NCBI GenBank assembly: GCA_022821585.1
Contig: JAJEDI010000050.1
Span: 124,001 to 188,000 of the forward strand
Direction: 5' to 3'
DNA from: Caldilineaceae bacterium
Lineage (GTDB): Bacteria > Chloroflexota > Anaerolineae > Caldilineales > Caldilineaceae
DNA length: 64,000 bases
Part shown: piece after piece, positions 35,051 to 43,543 of the stretch
Numbering within the stretch: position 1 is the stretch's first letter
How the letters are laid out: every line of letters begins with the position of its first letter
The notes under the pieces: model-generated
Seen by the model: the letters and a program-made list of their open reading frames with translations, nothing else
Told to the model about the DNA's origin: nothing
Databases searched by the model: none
Program-made: the position numbers and the translations under genes

Positions 35051-35485
35051 TCAGCCTGGAAGTTCGACGACTACGTACTCCTGGTCGACGGATACCTCGA
35101 AGGTTTCCGCGGTGTAAGGGCCCGGTTGATAGGTTGAAGGGATATTGTCAGCGGTTGCAACTTCCACTTCGTAGCGGCGTGTGCGAACGGAGGCAGGATC
35201 CACCCAGGACTGGCCGGTGGTCACATCGTATTCCCAGCCATGCCAGGGGCAGCGAAGGATCTCGCCTCTCCTCTCGTACCTGTACTCGCCTCCAGGCTTG
35301 TCGGCCATCACGAAACCGGTAAGCCTGCCTTCACAGAGGGGGCCGCCCTGATGCGGGCAGATATTGCGGAGGGCGTAGAACTCACCCTTGATGTTGAAGA
35401 CGCCGATGGAGCGACCGCCGATTTCGACGATCTTGCGTTCTCCCGGCGGAATCTCATCTACAGTTGCGACAACGTGTTTTGCCAT
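35051..35485 (-). CDS. Rieske 2Fe-2S protein
   Basis: A 144-residue single-domain Rieske ferredoxin. The two cluster motifs are NICPHQGGPLCEG (Cys-x-His) and RCPWHGWEYDV (Cys-x-x-His). No oxygenase alpha-subunit domain is attached. It begins 9 nt after the amidohydrolase-A stop, so it is co-transcribed. It may feed electrons to an oxygenase, for which the PhyH-type enzyme two genes upstream is not a typical partner. Its role here is unknown. Confidence 0.88.
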   Translation of the reverse strand: MAKHVVATVDEIPPGERKIVEIGGRSIGVFNIKGEFYALRNICPHQGGPLCEGRLTGFVMADKPGGEYRYERRGEILRCPWHGWEYDVTTGQSWVDPASVRTRRYEVEVATADNIPSTYQPGPYTAETFEVSVDQEYVVVELPG

Positions 35486-35494
35486 ATCTCTCTT

Positions 35495-36670
35495 CTACAG
35501 CTTGTATAGTGCGCGGGCGTTTTCCGCCATGAATTTTCGCCGCCGCTCTTTGTCGAGCGGGACGGGGAAGGCTCGGTCGGGGGCGTCGAAGTCCCAGTGT
35601 GGGTAGTCGGTAGCGAAGAGCATTCGATCGTCCATGTCCATCTGGCCCAGCAACTGGCGGAACTGGTCGGGTCTGAACGGCTCCTCCATGGGTTGGGTGC
35701 TGACCCAGAAGTGACGGCGGAATAGATCGGAAGGCGGTTCCGTCACATGGGGCACTTCGCTGCCCAGTTTGCGCCATGCGCTGTCCATCCGCCACAGGAG
35801 CGGCGGAATCCAGGCAAAACCTCCTTCGATCAACACGAATTTGAGCGACGGGAACTCCTTGAAGACGCCCTCAAAGATCAGGCTGATCACCTGGGACTGG
35901 AAGGTCTGGGGCATGCCGCCGTGATCTTCGATATAGTGGTTTGGGTATCCCGACCCGGTAATTGGTACGCCGCCGGCGCCACCGAAGTGAATGGCTATGG
36001 GAACGTCGTGGCGACTGGCAGCTTCATACATGGGCCAGTATTTGCGCCGCCCGAGGGGTTCTTTTGTGCGAGCAATAAGCAGTGCGTGGACGAATCCAGG
36101 ATGGCTGCCCCACTTGTCGATCTCAGCGGCGGACAGGTGGCCGTCTTCCCAAGGGACGATGATCGAAGCGCGCAGCCGGGGGTCGGGTTCCAGCCATTCG
36201 GCCAACTGCCATTCGTTTGTTGCGCGGGCGAAAGCGGCGCCGAAGGCCAGGTTGCGCTGCTCGCCTGCACCGACGAGCGGGTTGAGGACGCCGATTTCGA
36301 TGTTCCACTGGTCCAGGAGCTGTTGTTGCAGCAGCGGCAGATTTGAGCCGGGGGGCGTTCCGTCGCCGGGCCAGGCGTCGTGGCGGGCTGCGTTGGGCAT
36401 TGCGCGCGGATAGTGGGAGCCGTCGAAGCCGCGCGAGCCGTACGTCCTGTGATAGTCCCGCCACGGTTCGTCCAGATAGCTGCGCAGCACGTCATTTGTT
36501 GGGAAGTAGATATGAATGTCTGTGTCTATGATGGCGGTGTCCAAGGGGGCACGATAGCGGGTCCCCTGTTGATTGGAGGCTGCGGGATAGAGTGCATCAT
36601 GACCGTTCGCCCGGTCACTCGTAACAGTGCCGGCATCTACAGTGGCAGCCGAGTCGAATTGAGCAGTCAT
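35495..36670 (-). CDS. amidohydrolase-2 family protein, paralogue A
   Basis: Starts at the second of two close ATG codons (36670), which has AGGAGG 6 nt upstream; the first (36676) overlaps that site. 391 residues. ACMSD/gamma-resorcylate decarboxylase-like barrel: AIIDTDIHIYFP gives the N-terminal metal site as Asp-x-His rather than His-x-His; the strand-6 region is VLIEGGFAWIPPLLWRMD, and the last metal Asp is in FATDYPHWDFD. These enzymes hydrolyse or decarboxylate aromatic or lactone substrates. Paralogue of the next gene. Confidence 0.85.
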   Translation of the reverse strand: MTAQFDSAATVDAGTVTSDRANGHDALYPAASNQQGTRYRAPLDTAIIDTDIHIYFPTNDVLRSYLDEPWRDYHRTYGSRGFDGSHYPRAMPNAARHDAWPGDGTPPGSNLPLLQQQLLDQWNIEIGVLNPLVGAGEQRNLAFGAAFARATNEWQLAEWLEPDPRLRASIIVPWEDGHLSAAEIDKWGSHPGFVHALLIARTKEPLGRRKYWPMYEAASRHDVPIAIHFGGAGGVPITGSGYPNHYIEDHGGMPQTFQSQVISLIFEGVFKEFPSLKFVLIEGGFAWIPPLLWRMDSAWRKLGSEVPHVTEPPSDLFRRHFWVSTQPMEEPFRPDQFRQLLGQMDMDDRMLFATDYPHWDFDAPDRAFPVPLDKERRRKFMAENARALYKL

Positions 36671-36751
36671 GGTCATCCTCCTATTTTGTCGACAGGTGAC
36701 GAGAAGTCGGGTGCGTGAATGGGTAACCGTCTCGTCGCCATGAAGCTTTCA

Positions 36752-37774
36752 TCACAGCCGATAAAACGCGCGTGCGTTTGCACTGCAGATTTTTTCTCGC
36801 TGGTCGGCGGTCAGCAGGTCAAGCAGAATGTCCTGGCTTTCGTGGCAATGGGGATAGTCACTGGCGTACAAGAGCAGATCTTCGCCGCCGCACTGGTCGA
36901 GAATCTGGGCGAGATGCAGGGGATTGGGCGGCGCGTCCAAGGGTTGAATGGTGAATCGCAGGTGCGTACGCATATATTCGGAAGGCGGCCGGCGGACGTA
37001 AGGCGTATTGTGGCGCAACCCCTTCCATTCTTTGTCGATTCGCCACATCATTGAAGGCAGCCAGGTGAATCCCCCTTCGATGAGGGCGACGCGCAAAGAG
37101 GGAAAGCGTTCAAAGGCACCCTCGCAGACCAGGCTGATTACCTGGGACTGGAAGACCTGTGCCATGTTGGCGTAGTCTTCGATGAAATAAGAGGGCCAGC
37201 CGGTCGGCGTGGGGGGATGGCCGGGGGCGCCGCCGTAATGAATGCCGAGCGCTAGGTCGTGCTTGACGGCGGCGGTGTAGATTGGATCGTAACGGCGATT
37301 GCCGTAGGGGGCTTCGGCGCGCACGGGAAGTATCACCTGCACGAAGCCTGGGTGATCGCCCCATCTGTCGATTTCCCTTGCGGCCAGCGGTGGGCTGTGA
37401 CTCGGCACGACGATGGATGCCCGCAGGCGGGGCTCCTTTTCGAGCCAGTGCTCCACTTGCCACTGGTTCACTGCCGTGGCGAGAGAGGCGGCCAGGTCCT
37501 CGTTACGTACGCTCTGGACGCGATAGGCGCAGTTCAGAATGCCGATGTCGACGTCGGCGAGGGCGCCGGACTGCACTTCTGCGAGGTCGGGTTTAGGGCT
37601 GCTGCCCTCGCGGGCAGCAGTGGGTACGTTTTCGGGGTAGTCGGCGGCATCTGGGCCGTTGAAGGCGGACTCGCGGCAGTAGTCGAGCCAGTGATCCGGC
37701 AAGTAGGGGTAGAGGGTCTCCAACTCCGGGATTTCGTTATGGATATCGCAGTCGATTCGGGCCGGTTCAGACAT
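36752..37774 (-). CDS. amidohydrolase-2 family protein, paralogue B
   Basis: A 340-residue homologue of paralogue A with the same landmarks: IDCDIHNEIP at the N-terminus, MAQVFQSQVISLVCEG, VALIEGGFTWLPSMMWRID, and LYASDYPHCHESQ at the end. It is about 50 residues shorter because it lacks the N-terminal extension. The two lie 81 nt apart with the same strand and framework, so they are probably a tandem duplication that has diverged, perhaps two steps or two substrates of one pathway. Confidence 0.85.
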   Translation of the reverse strand: MSEPARIDCDIHNEIPELETLYPYLPDHWLDYCRESAFNGPDAADYPENVPTAAREGSSPKPDLAEVQSGALADVDIGILNCAYRVQSVRNEDLAASLATAVNQWQVEHWLEKEPRLRASIVVPSHSPPLAAREIDRWGDHPGFVQVILPVRAEAPYGNRRYDPIYTAAVKHDLALGIHYGGAPGHPPTPTGWPSYFIEDYANMAQVFQSQVISLVCEGAFERFPSLRVALIEGGFTWLPSMMWRIDKEWKGLRHNTPYVRRPPSEYMRTHLRFTIQPLDAPPNPLHLAQILDQCGGEDLLLYASDYPHCHESQDILLDLLTADQREKICSANARAFYRL

Positions 37775-37867
37775 TGCAGATTCCGGGCGGGAGCGAATTC
37801 AGCAGCCGACAGAGACAATCGTACTCGAAAAATGTTGAGCGGGCAATTGCTGGTCAACCGCTACAGT

Positions 37868-38764
37868 TCAGTCGGCCGGCAGTCCCCACTGTGCGCGGGC
37901 TTTTTCCATGGGGATGAGCTCCTTGATGCCGTGAACAGTGTGGCCGGGGCCGCCATTGACCCACCTTTCGTCAGCAGGATCGCTGGCCGGTTGGAAGCGC
38001 ACGTCGCAGCTCAGGCGAAAGCGGTTTGTCAGGTTGGTGGTGGAGGCGTGCATGGTGTGCATGCCGAAGAGGATTACATCGCCCATGTAGAATTCGCTTG
38101 TTTGCCACTCACCGCCGAATTTTTCGACAATCTCCATTGGATCCTTGGTGAACCAGCCGTCTATGCCGTCCCGGTCCACGTCCATGCGCCCGTATGTATC
38201 GCGAATGCGAGCGAAGCTGGGCAAGTTGTGGGAGCCCCTGCAAATGGCCAATGTGCCGTGTTCGACGGTCGCGTCGCCCAGTGGAATCCAGACGGTGTGG
38301 AGATTGCCCGATCCCCGGCCCATATAGACGAAGTCGTAGTGTGCGCCGGTGTACTGTTCGTTACCGACGGCCCGCAGCCATTTGTAATCGAAGGTGAGTG
38401 CGGGCTCGCCAAAGTAGGCGGCAAAGAAGTCGAATAGCTCGGTAGCCTGGATGACTGAGAGAACCTTATCGTGGTATGCGATCCGTCTCATCTTGGCGCC
38501 ACGTCCACCCCTGGGCATGACGCCGTCGAGAATGGGAGCATCCGGAGTCAGCACATTCTGTTGGTGCATGTAGTGCAGAATCGTCGACCGGGCTTGCTTC
38601 ACTTTTTCCCGGTCGATCAGTCCTCGCAGGAGGAGATAGCCGTCTTCTGCCATCTGCGCGTGCAGGGCCTGAATGTCGTGCAAGAGGTGTTGGCTTTCTC
38701 GCAGCGTTCCCAATGTGCCATTGGGGTAGGTCGTATCCCGGTAGCCAAAGCGAATATCCATCAT
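37868..38764 (-). CDS. phytanoyl-CoA dioxygenase family protein (first copy)
   Basis: A 298-residue Fe(II)/2-oxoglutarate oxygenase. The jelly-roll iron site is His142-x-Asp144 in GAHYDFVYMG, with the distal ligands in HTMHAST and an Arg later for 2-oxoglutarate. GTLAICRGSHNLP is the PhyH signature. A second copy of the family occurs at 57.2 kb. Two tandem ATG codons occur; GGGAG favours the second. Members hydroxylate diverse small molecules. Upstream of the amidohydrolases on the same strand. Confidence 0.88.
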   Translation of the reverse strand: MMDIRFGYRDTTYPNGTLGTLRESQHLLHDIQALHAQMAEDGYLLLRGLIDREKVKQARSTILHYMHQQNVLTPDAPILDGVMPRGGRGAKMRRIAYHDKVLSVIQATELFDFFAAYFGEPALTFDYKWLRAVGNEQYTGAHYDFVYMGRGSGNLHTVWIPLGDATVEHGTLAICRGSHNLPSFARIRDTYGRMDVDRDGIDGWFTKDPMEIVEKFGGEWQTSEFYMGDVILFGMHTMHASTTNLTNRFRLSCDVRFQPASDPADERWVNGGPGHTVHGIKELIPMEKARAQWGLPAD

Positions 38765-38837
38765 CCTACTCCCGTTCAGTCCACGGAGTCTCAGTATCCA
38801 GAGGTTTCCTCAGCAGGTATCCGGGCGAAACAGATTG

Positions 38838-40289
38838 TTAGTGGGTACGATTGCGAATTTGCAGGCGTGCGGGCCCGCGCAATAGACCCCAAGCGCTCAT
38901 TCCCAGGGCCACGACAACGAGCGCCATCGCAGCGAATGCGACATCACGCAAGGCGGCAGACTGGGCTGCGGCAGCCGCTTCGGTAACGTCACCGGCGAGA
39001 GCTGGCCCGGCATATGCATATACACGACTTGCCCAAAGCGCCCCCAGCGCGGCAACTCCAGATGTGTTTCCCAACGTCCGGCAGATCACGTTGACGCCAC
39101 TGACAACTCCCAGTCTTTCTCTGGGCACTGAGCCCATTACCGCGCTGTTGTTGGGAGACTGAAAGATGCCCATTCCCAGGCCCAGGGGTATGACTCTCAG
39201 AACGTAGCCCAGAATCGATGTTTCGGCGGTTAGCGTGCTGACAGTGTAGCAGCCGTATGCCAGGATTACCAATCCTGCCGTGGCGATCATTCGATAGCCG
39301 AAGCGGTCTGAAAGCATACCAGAAACTGGCGAGGCCAGGCCGAAAAAGAACATCGTAGCTGTCAACAGTAGCCCGACAACTGTAGGGTCCAGTTTCAAAA
39401 GGTTGGTCAGATAGAAAGGGAGGAGGAGCGAAATGCCGCCAGAAACGATAAAACTGATCAACCTCATCGACAGATTGAGGTTGAAGAGGGCGTTGCGAAA
39501 GAGAGACAGGTCGAGGAGCGGCTGGCTTGCGCTCGACCCTGTGCGGATGAACAACACGAGCATCAGTAGAGAGAGGGCCAAGAGGCCCAGCATAGCAGGG
39601 GATTGAAAGCCTATCCGCTCACCGAAGGTAAGGAACAGCATAAGCGCCAGCAGACCGGTAGAGAAGGTCTGGAAGCCGATCCAGTCAAATTCCTGGCGGC
39701 CGGCGGGGTAGGTACTCGGCAAATAGCGCCACGCCAAAATGAAACTGATGCAACCGACAGGCGGGCCAACGAAGAAAATCCAGCGCCACGAGAGATATTC
39801 GAGGAGGGCGCCCCCCAAGATGGGGCCGGCGATACCGCCGACCGAGACGGTGGCGCTGAAGAGGCCGAGGGCTTTGCCGCGCTCGGAGGCAGGGAATGTT
39901 TCGGTTACGATACCCATACTCAGGGCAGTTGCAAATGCGCCGCCGATGGCCTGCAGGACACGGAAAAACAGGAGGAACTGGATATTGGGAGCAAGCCCAG
40001 CAAGTACGGAGCTAATGGCAAATGCGATGGTGCCGCTGAGGAAAATGGGCTTCTTGCCCACCATGTCTCCCAGCCTGCCCACGCCCAGCATGATAGCTGT
40101 CTGCGTGAGAGAAAAGGAGAGCACGACCCACTGAACGAGTGCAAAGTCGACGTCGAATTCGGTTATGAGCGCGGGCAATACCACTCTGACTACGCCGCCG
40201 TCGAAAGAGGCGAGAAAGATTCCTGAACCGAGTGCGGCGAAGATATGCCACTTGCGCTCGACGAAGAGGTTCTCGGTAGATTTTGCCAT
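38838..40289 (-). CDS. MFS transporter, DHA2-like, tandem copy 1
   Basis: A 483-residue permease of the 14-helix drug:H+ antiporter type. I use the ATG at 40289, since the track start at 40412 adds a non-membranous leader. Motif A: GRLGDMVGKKPIF; motif C: SVGGIAGPILGG; plus RVLQAIGGAFATALSMGIVTETFPASERGKALG. Closely resembles the next gene throughout. No regulator is adjacent; the three copies probably export compounds or import substrates of the surrounding catabolic genes. Confidence 0.9.
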   Translation of the reverse strand: MAKSTENLFVERKWHIFAALGSGIFLASFDGGVVRVVLPALITEFDVDFALVQWVVLSFSLTQTAIMLGVGRLGDMVGKKPIFLSGTIAFAISSVLAGLAPNIQFLLFFRVLQAIGGAFATALSMGIVTETFPASERGKALGLFSATVSVGGIAGPILGGALLEYLSWRWIFFVGPPVGCISFILAWRYLPSTYPAGRQEFDWIGFQTFSTGLLALMLFLTFGERIGFQSPAMLGLLALSLLMLVLFIRTGSSASQPLLDLSLFRNALFNLNLSMRLISFIVSGGISLLLPFYLTNLLKLDPTVVGLLLTATMFFFGLASPVSGMLSDRFGYRMIATAGLVILAYGCYTVSTLTAETSILGYVLRVIPLGLGMGIFQSPNNSAVMGSVPRERLGVVSGVNVICRTLGNTSGVAALGALWASRVYAYAGPALAGDVTEAAAAAQSAALRDVAFAAMALVVVALGMSAWGLLRGPARLQIRNRTH

Positions 40290-40504
40290 CGCGTGCGGGA
40301 GACCACACCTTTTCGGTAGGATGGGCAGAACGGACCCAAGGCCGCTGCCAGGCGAATCAGTCGGAAGGTAACACGGCGAAACTGCTGTTTGCACGCAGAC
40401 TTCGGCTGGCAATCAGCGACGCGAAACGGTTCGGCGGGCATGTTTCGCGAACGGGGATTCCGGACCCGCCAGGAAGACCGAAGATTTGCCGGCGCACGGC
40501 CTGG

Positions 40505-41956
40505 TCAGAGTCCACTTTGGACTCTTTGTAGCGGGGCCCGGGCCTCCAGGATTCCCCATGCGCTCAGAATGAGCGCGACTGCAACAATTGCGAGTGCGGT
40601 GTAGGTGACGTCGCGCAGACCGGCAATCTGGATGGCGGCGGCAGCTTCGGTGACACCACCAGTGTATTCAGGTCCTGCATGTGCGGTAACACGGCTGGCC
40701 CAGAGAGCCCCCAGGGCGGCGATGCCGGAAGTACGACCTAGTGTACGGGCGATGACGTTGATGCCGCTGGCGACGCCGAGACGTTCGCGGGGGACGGAGC
40801 CCATTACGGCACTGTTGTTTGGGGATTGAAACATTCCCATGCCCAGACCCAAGGTGGACACGCGCACAACGTAGCCTAGAATCGACGTGTCAACGCCGAG
40901 CGTGCTCACAGCGTAGCAGCCGAAGGCCATCAGAACCAGTCCTGCGCCGGCGATGCGCCTGTAACCGAATCGATCGGAAAGGATGCCGGCGATCGGGGAG
41001 GCGACCCCGAAGGAGATCCACGACGCAGTCAGAAGCAGGCCCACGACTACGGGATCCAGCAGTAGGACATTTGTCAGGTAGAAGGGGAGAAGCAGGTAAA
41101 CGCCCCCGAGAACAATGAAGCTGATGAGGCGCATGGAAAGGTTGAGGCTGAACTGCGTGTTCTTGAAGATGGCCAGGTTGAGGAGGGGATCCTGCACGCG
41201 TCGTTCTGTCCGCATAAACAATGCGAATGTCAAGAGTGAAAGGGCAAACAGTCCCAACATGGCAGGAGAGCGGTAGCCGGCGCGCTGACCGAAAGTAAGG
41301 AAAAGCATGAGGGTCAACAGACAAGCAGCCAGAGAAAGCGAGCCGGTCCAGTCGAACCGCTGACGGCCGCTGGGGGCGGAAACCGGCATGTAGCGCCACG
41401 CAAGGTAGAAGCTGACACAACTAATGGGAATACCAACGAAAAAGATCCAGCGCCACGACAGGAAGTCCAGCAGTAACCCGCCCAAGAAGGGTCCGGCTAT
41501 GCCGCCCAGTGAGACACTGGCGCTGAACACGCCGAGCGCTTTGCCGCGTTCGGAAGCGGGGAAGATTTCCGTCAGGATGCCCATGCTGAGGGCGGTTGCA
41601 AAGGCGCCGCCGACGGCCTGGAGAACTCGAAAGAGGAGAAGGAGCTCGATATTCGGCGCCAGCCCGGCGAGGACGGAACCGACCACAAAGGCCACAGTGC
41701 CACCAAGAAACACAGGCTTTTTGCCAATCATATCTCCCAGCCGTCCCACACTCAGAACGATCGCTGTTTTGGTAAGCGTAAAGGAAAGAACGACCCATTG
41801 AACGAGCGTGAAGCCGACCTGAAGTTCGGTCACCAAGGTGGGGAGAATGACGGCAACGATGCTGATTTCCAAGGAGTCCACGAAGACGCCGGTGCCGAGG
41901 GCGCCGAAGATGAGCCATCTTTGCCTGGAGGTAAGAGTGTCAGCAAGATTAGTCAT
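40505..41956 (-). CDS. MFS transporter, DHA2-like, tandem copy 2
   Basis: 483 residues. Motif A GRLGDMIGKKPVF and motif C SLGGIAGPFLGGLLLDFLSWRW are present. Many blocks match copy 1 word for word (SPNNSAVMGSVPRERLG). Starts at ATG 41956, weak ribosome-binding site. Gap of about 215 nt before copy 1. Confidence 0.92.
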   Translation of the reverse strand: MTNLADTLTSRQRWLIFGALGTGVFVDSLEISIVAVILPTLVTELQVGFTLVQWVVLSFTLTKTAIVLSVGRLGDMIGKKPVFLGGTVAFVVGSVLAGLAPNIELLLLFRVLQAVGGAFATALSMGILTEIFPASERGKALGVFSASVSLGGIAGPFLGGLLLDFLSWRWIFFVGIPISCVSFYLAWRYMPVSAPSGRQRFDWTGSLSLAACLLTLMLFLTFGQRAGYRSPAMLGLFALSLLTFALFMRTERRVQDPLLNLAIFKNTQFSLNLSMRLISFIVLGGVYLLLPFYLTNVLLLDPVVVGLLLTASWISFGVASPIAGILSDRFGYRRIAGAGLVLMAFGCYAVSTLGVDTSILGYVVRVSTLGLGMGMFQSPNNSAVMGSVPRERLGVASGINVIARTLGRTSGIAALGALWASRVTAHAGPEYTGGVTEAAAAIQIAGLRDVTYTALAIVAVALILSAWGILEARAPLQRVQSGL

Positions 41957-42060
41957 GAATCAGAGAGTGATCGCAGGGTCATGCGTCGGTCGCTGGCGGC
42001 ACGGTATCATGGTCAGAGTGGGCTGGCCTGTATAGAAGCGATCGTAGGCAATAGAGCGGC

Positions 42061-43500
42061 CTACGATGAAGCCCGTACCGGGCGTGACGCCGTACGGAAA
42101 TGCAGCGTTTCCCACGCGATCAGCGCCAAGGTGACGCCGATCAGGACTAAAGCGGCGTAGGAGACGCTCTGGAGTGCCGCGATCTGGGCAGCAGGTGCGG
42201 CCTCGGTGACCACGCCGTTGAATTCCGGCCCGGCTTTGACCTGCACGCGGTGGGCCCAGAGGGTACCCAGCACGGCCACGCCGGCGGCGCGTCCCAGAAA
42301 GCGTCCAATGGTGTTTGTGCCGCTGGCAATACCGAGTCGCTCGAGCGGCACGGAGCCCATTACCCCGCTGTTTGTAGGTGAATGTGAGATCCCAAAGCCA
42401 AGGGCTACAGGCGCGACGCGCAGAACGAAATCCAGAGCCGAACTTGAGGCATTGAGTGTGCCAACAGTGTAGCTGCCGAGGGCGAGAACAGCCAAGCCCA
42501 CGCCGGCCACGGGGCGGAACCCGAACCGATCTGTAAGCGCGCCGGAAACGAGCACGGCCACGCCGAAACAGATCCAGAAGGCTGTGAGGAGCAGGCCAGC
42601 AAGCAAGGGCTCGATCAGAAGGATGTCCACGAGATAGAAGGGGAAAAGAAACCACAGACCACCAATCGTGATGTTGGTGAGGATCCGTATCGACAGGTTT
42701 ACATTGAATTGCGGGCTCCTGAACAGGGACAGGTCGAGAAGTGGTTCCTTTACCCGCGCCTCATTGCGGACAAACTGCCAAAAAGAGTAGATTGAGACGG
42801 CGAACAACGCCAGCATGGTAGGAGAACGGAAGCCGAGGCGGTTGCCGAAGGTCAGGCAGAGCATGAGTGTCAGGAGACCGGTAAACAGCAGGAAGGAGCC
42901 TTCCCAGTCGAAGCCCTGCCGGCCGGTTGGGCGAGACGCAGGCAGATAGCGCCAGGCCAGTATGAGGCTGATCAGGCTGAATGGTTGCGCTACGAAAAAG
43001 ATCCAGCGCCACGACAGAGCGCCAAAGATGAAGCCCCCCATCATGGGCCCGAGAATACTGCCAGCCGCGAAGATGGCACCGAATACGCCCAACGCTTTGC
43101 CGCGCTCTGCAGGGGGGAAGGTCTCGATCACGATGCCATAGTTCAAAGCGATTGCGAATGCCGCGCCCACTGCCTGCAGCACGCGAAAGAGAATCAGCAG
43201 TTCGATTGTTGGCGCGAGACCGGGGAGGATCGAGGTGACCATAAAGGCGATCGTGCCGCCGAGGAAGACTGGTCGCTTGCCGAGCATATCCCCCAATCGA
43301 CCCACTATGGGCATAACCGAGACTTGGACGAGGGTGTAGGACAGGAGCACCCACTGACCGGTGGCAAAGTTGATTCTGAATTCGCGCACGATATCAGGTA
43401 GAACGACGGCTGCGGAGTTGAAAATAAGCGAAGCCATAAAGATGACGCCGGCCAGGGCGGCCAGAATCTTCCATTTGTGGTCGTTTGAAGTCGTTTCCAA
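42061..43500 (-). CDS. MFS transporter, DHA2-like, tandem copy 3
   Basis: 479 residues; starts at a TTG (43500). Same motif series (VGRLGDMLGKRPVFLGGT; ILGPMMGGFIFGALSWRW; SPTNSGVMGSVPLERLG) but the most diverged of the three. The three genes are arranged head to tail, consistent with successive local duplications rather than independent acquisition. Confidence 0.9.
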   Translation of the reverse strand: METTSNDHKWKILAALAGVIFMASLIFNSAAVVLPDIVREFRINFATGQWVLLSYTLVQVSVMPIVGRLGDMLGKRPVFLGGTIAFMVTSILPGLAPTIELLILFRVLQAVGAAFAIALNYGIVIETFPPAERGKALGVFGAIFAAGSILGPMMGGFIFGALSWRWIFFVAQPFSLISLILAWRYLPASRPTGRQGFDWEGSFLLFTGLLTLMLCLTFGNRLGFRSPTMLALFAVSIYSFWQFVRNEARVKEPLLDLSLFRSPQFNVNLSIRILTNITIGGLWFLFPFYLVDILLIEPLLAGLLLTAFWICFGVAVLVSGALTDRFGFRPVAGVGLAVLALGSYTVGTLNASSSALDFVLRVAPVALGFGISHSPTNSGVMGSVPLERLGIASGTNTIGRFLGRAAGVAVLGTLWAHRVQVKAGPEFNGVVTEAAPAAQIAALQSVSYAALVLIGVTLALIAWETLHFRTASRPVRASS

Positions 43501-43543
43501 GGACGGTGCCTCTGTTCTTGAGAGAGGAGATTGTCCAGACCGC

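Noticed and set aside
37259-38437. 392-aa plus-strand ORF
   Set aside because: Antisense shadow across amidohydrolase B and the PhyH gene.
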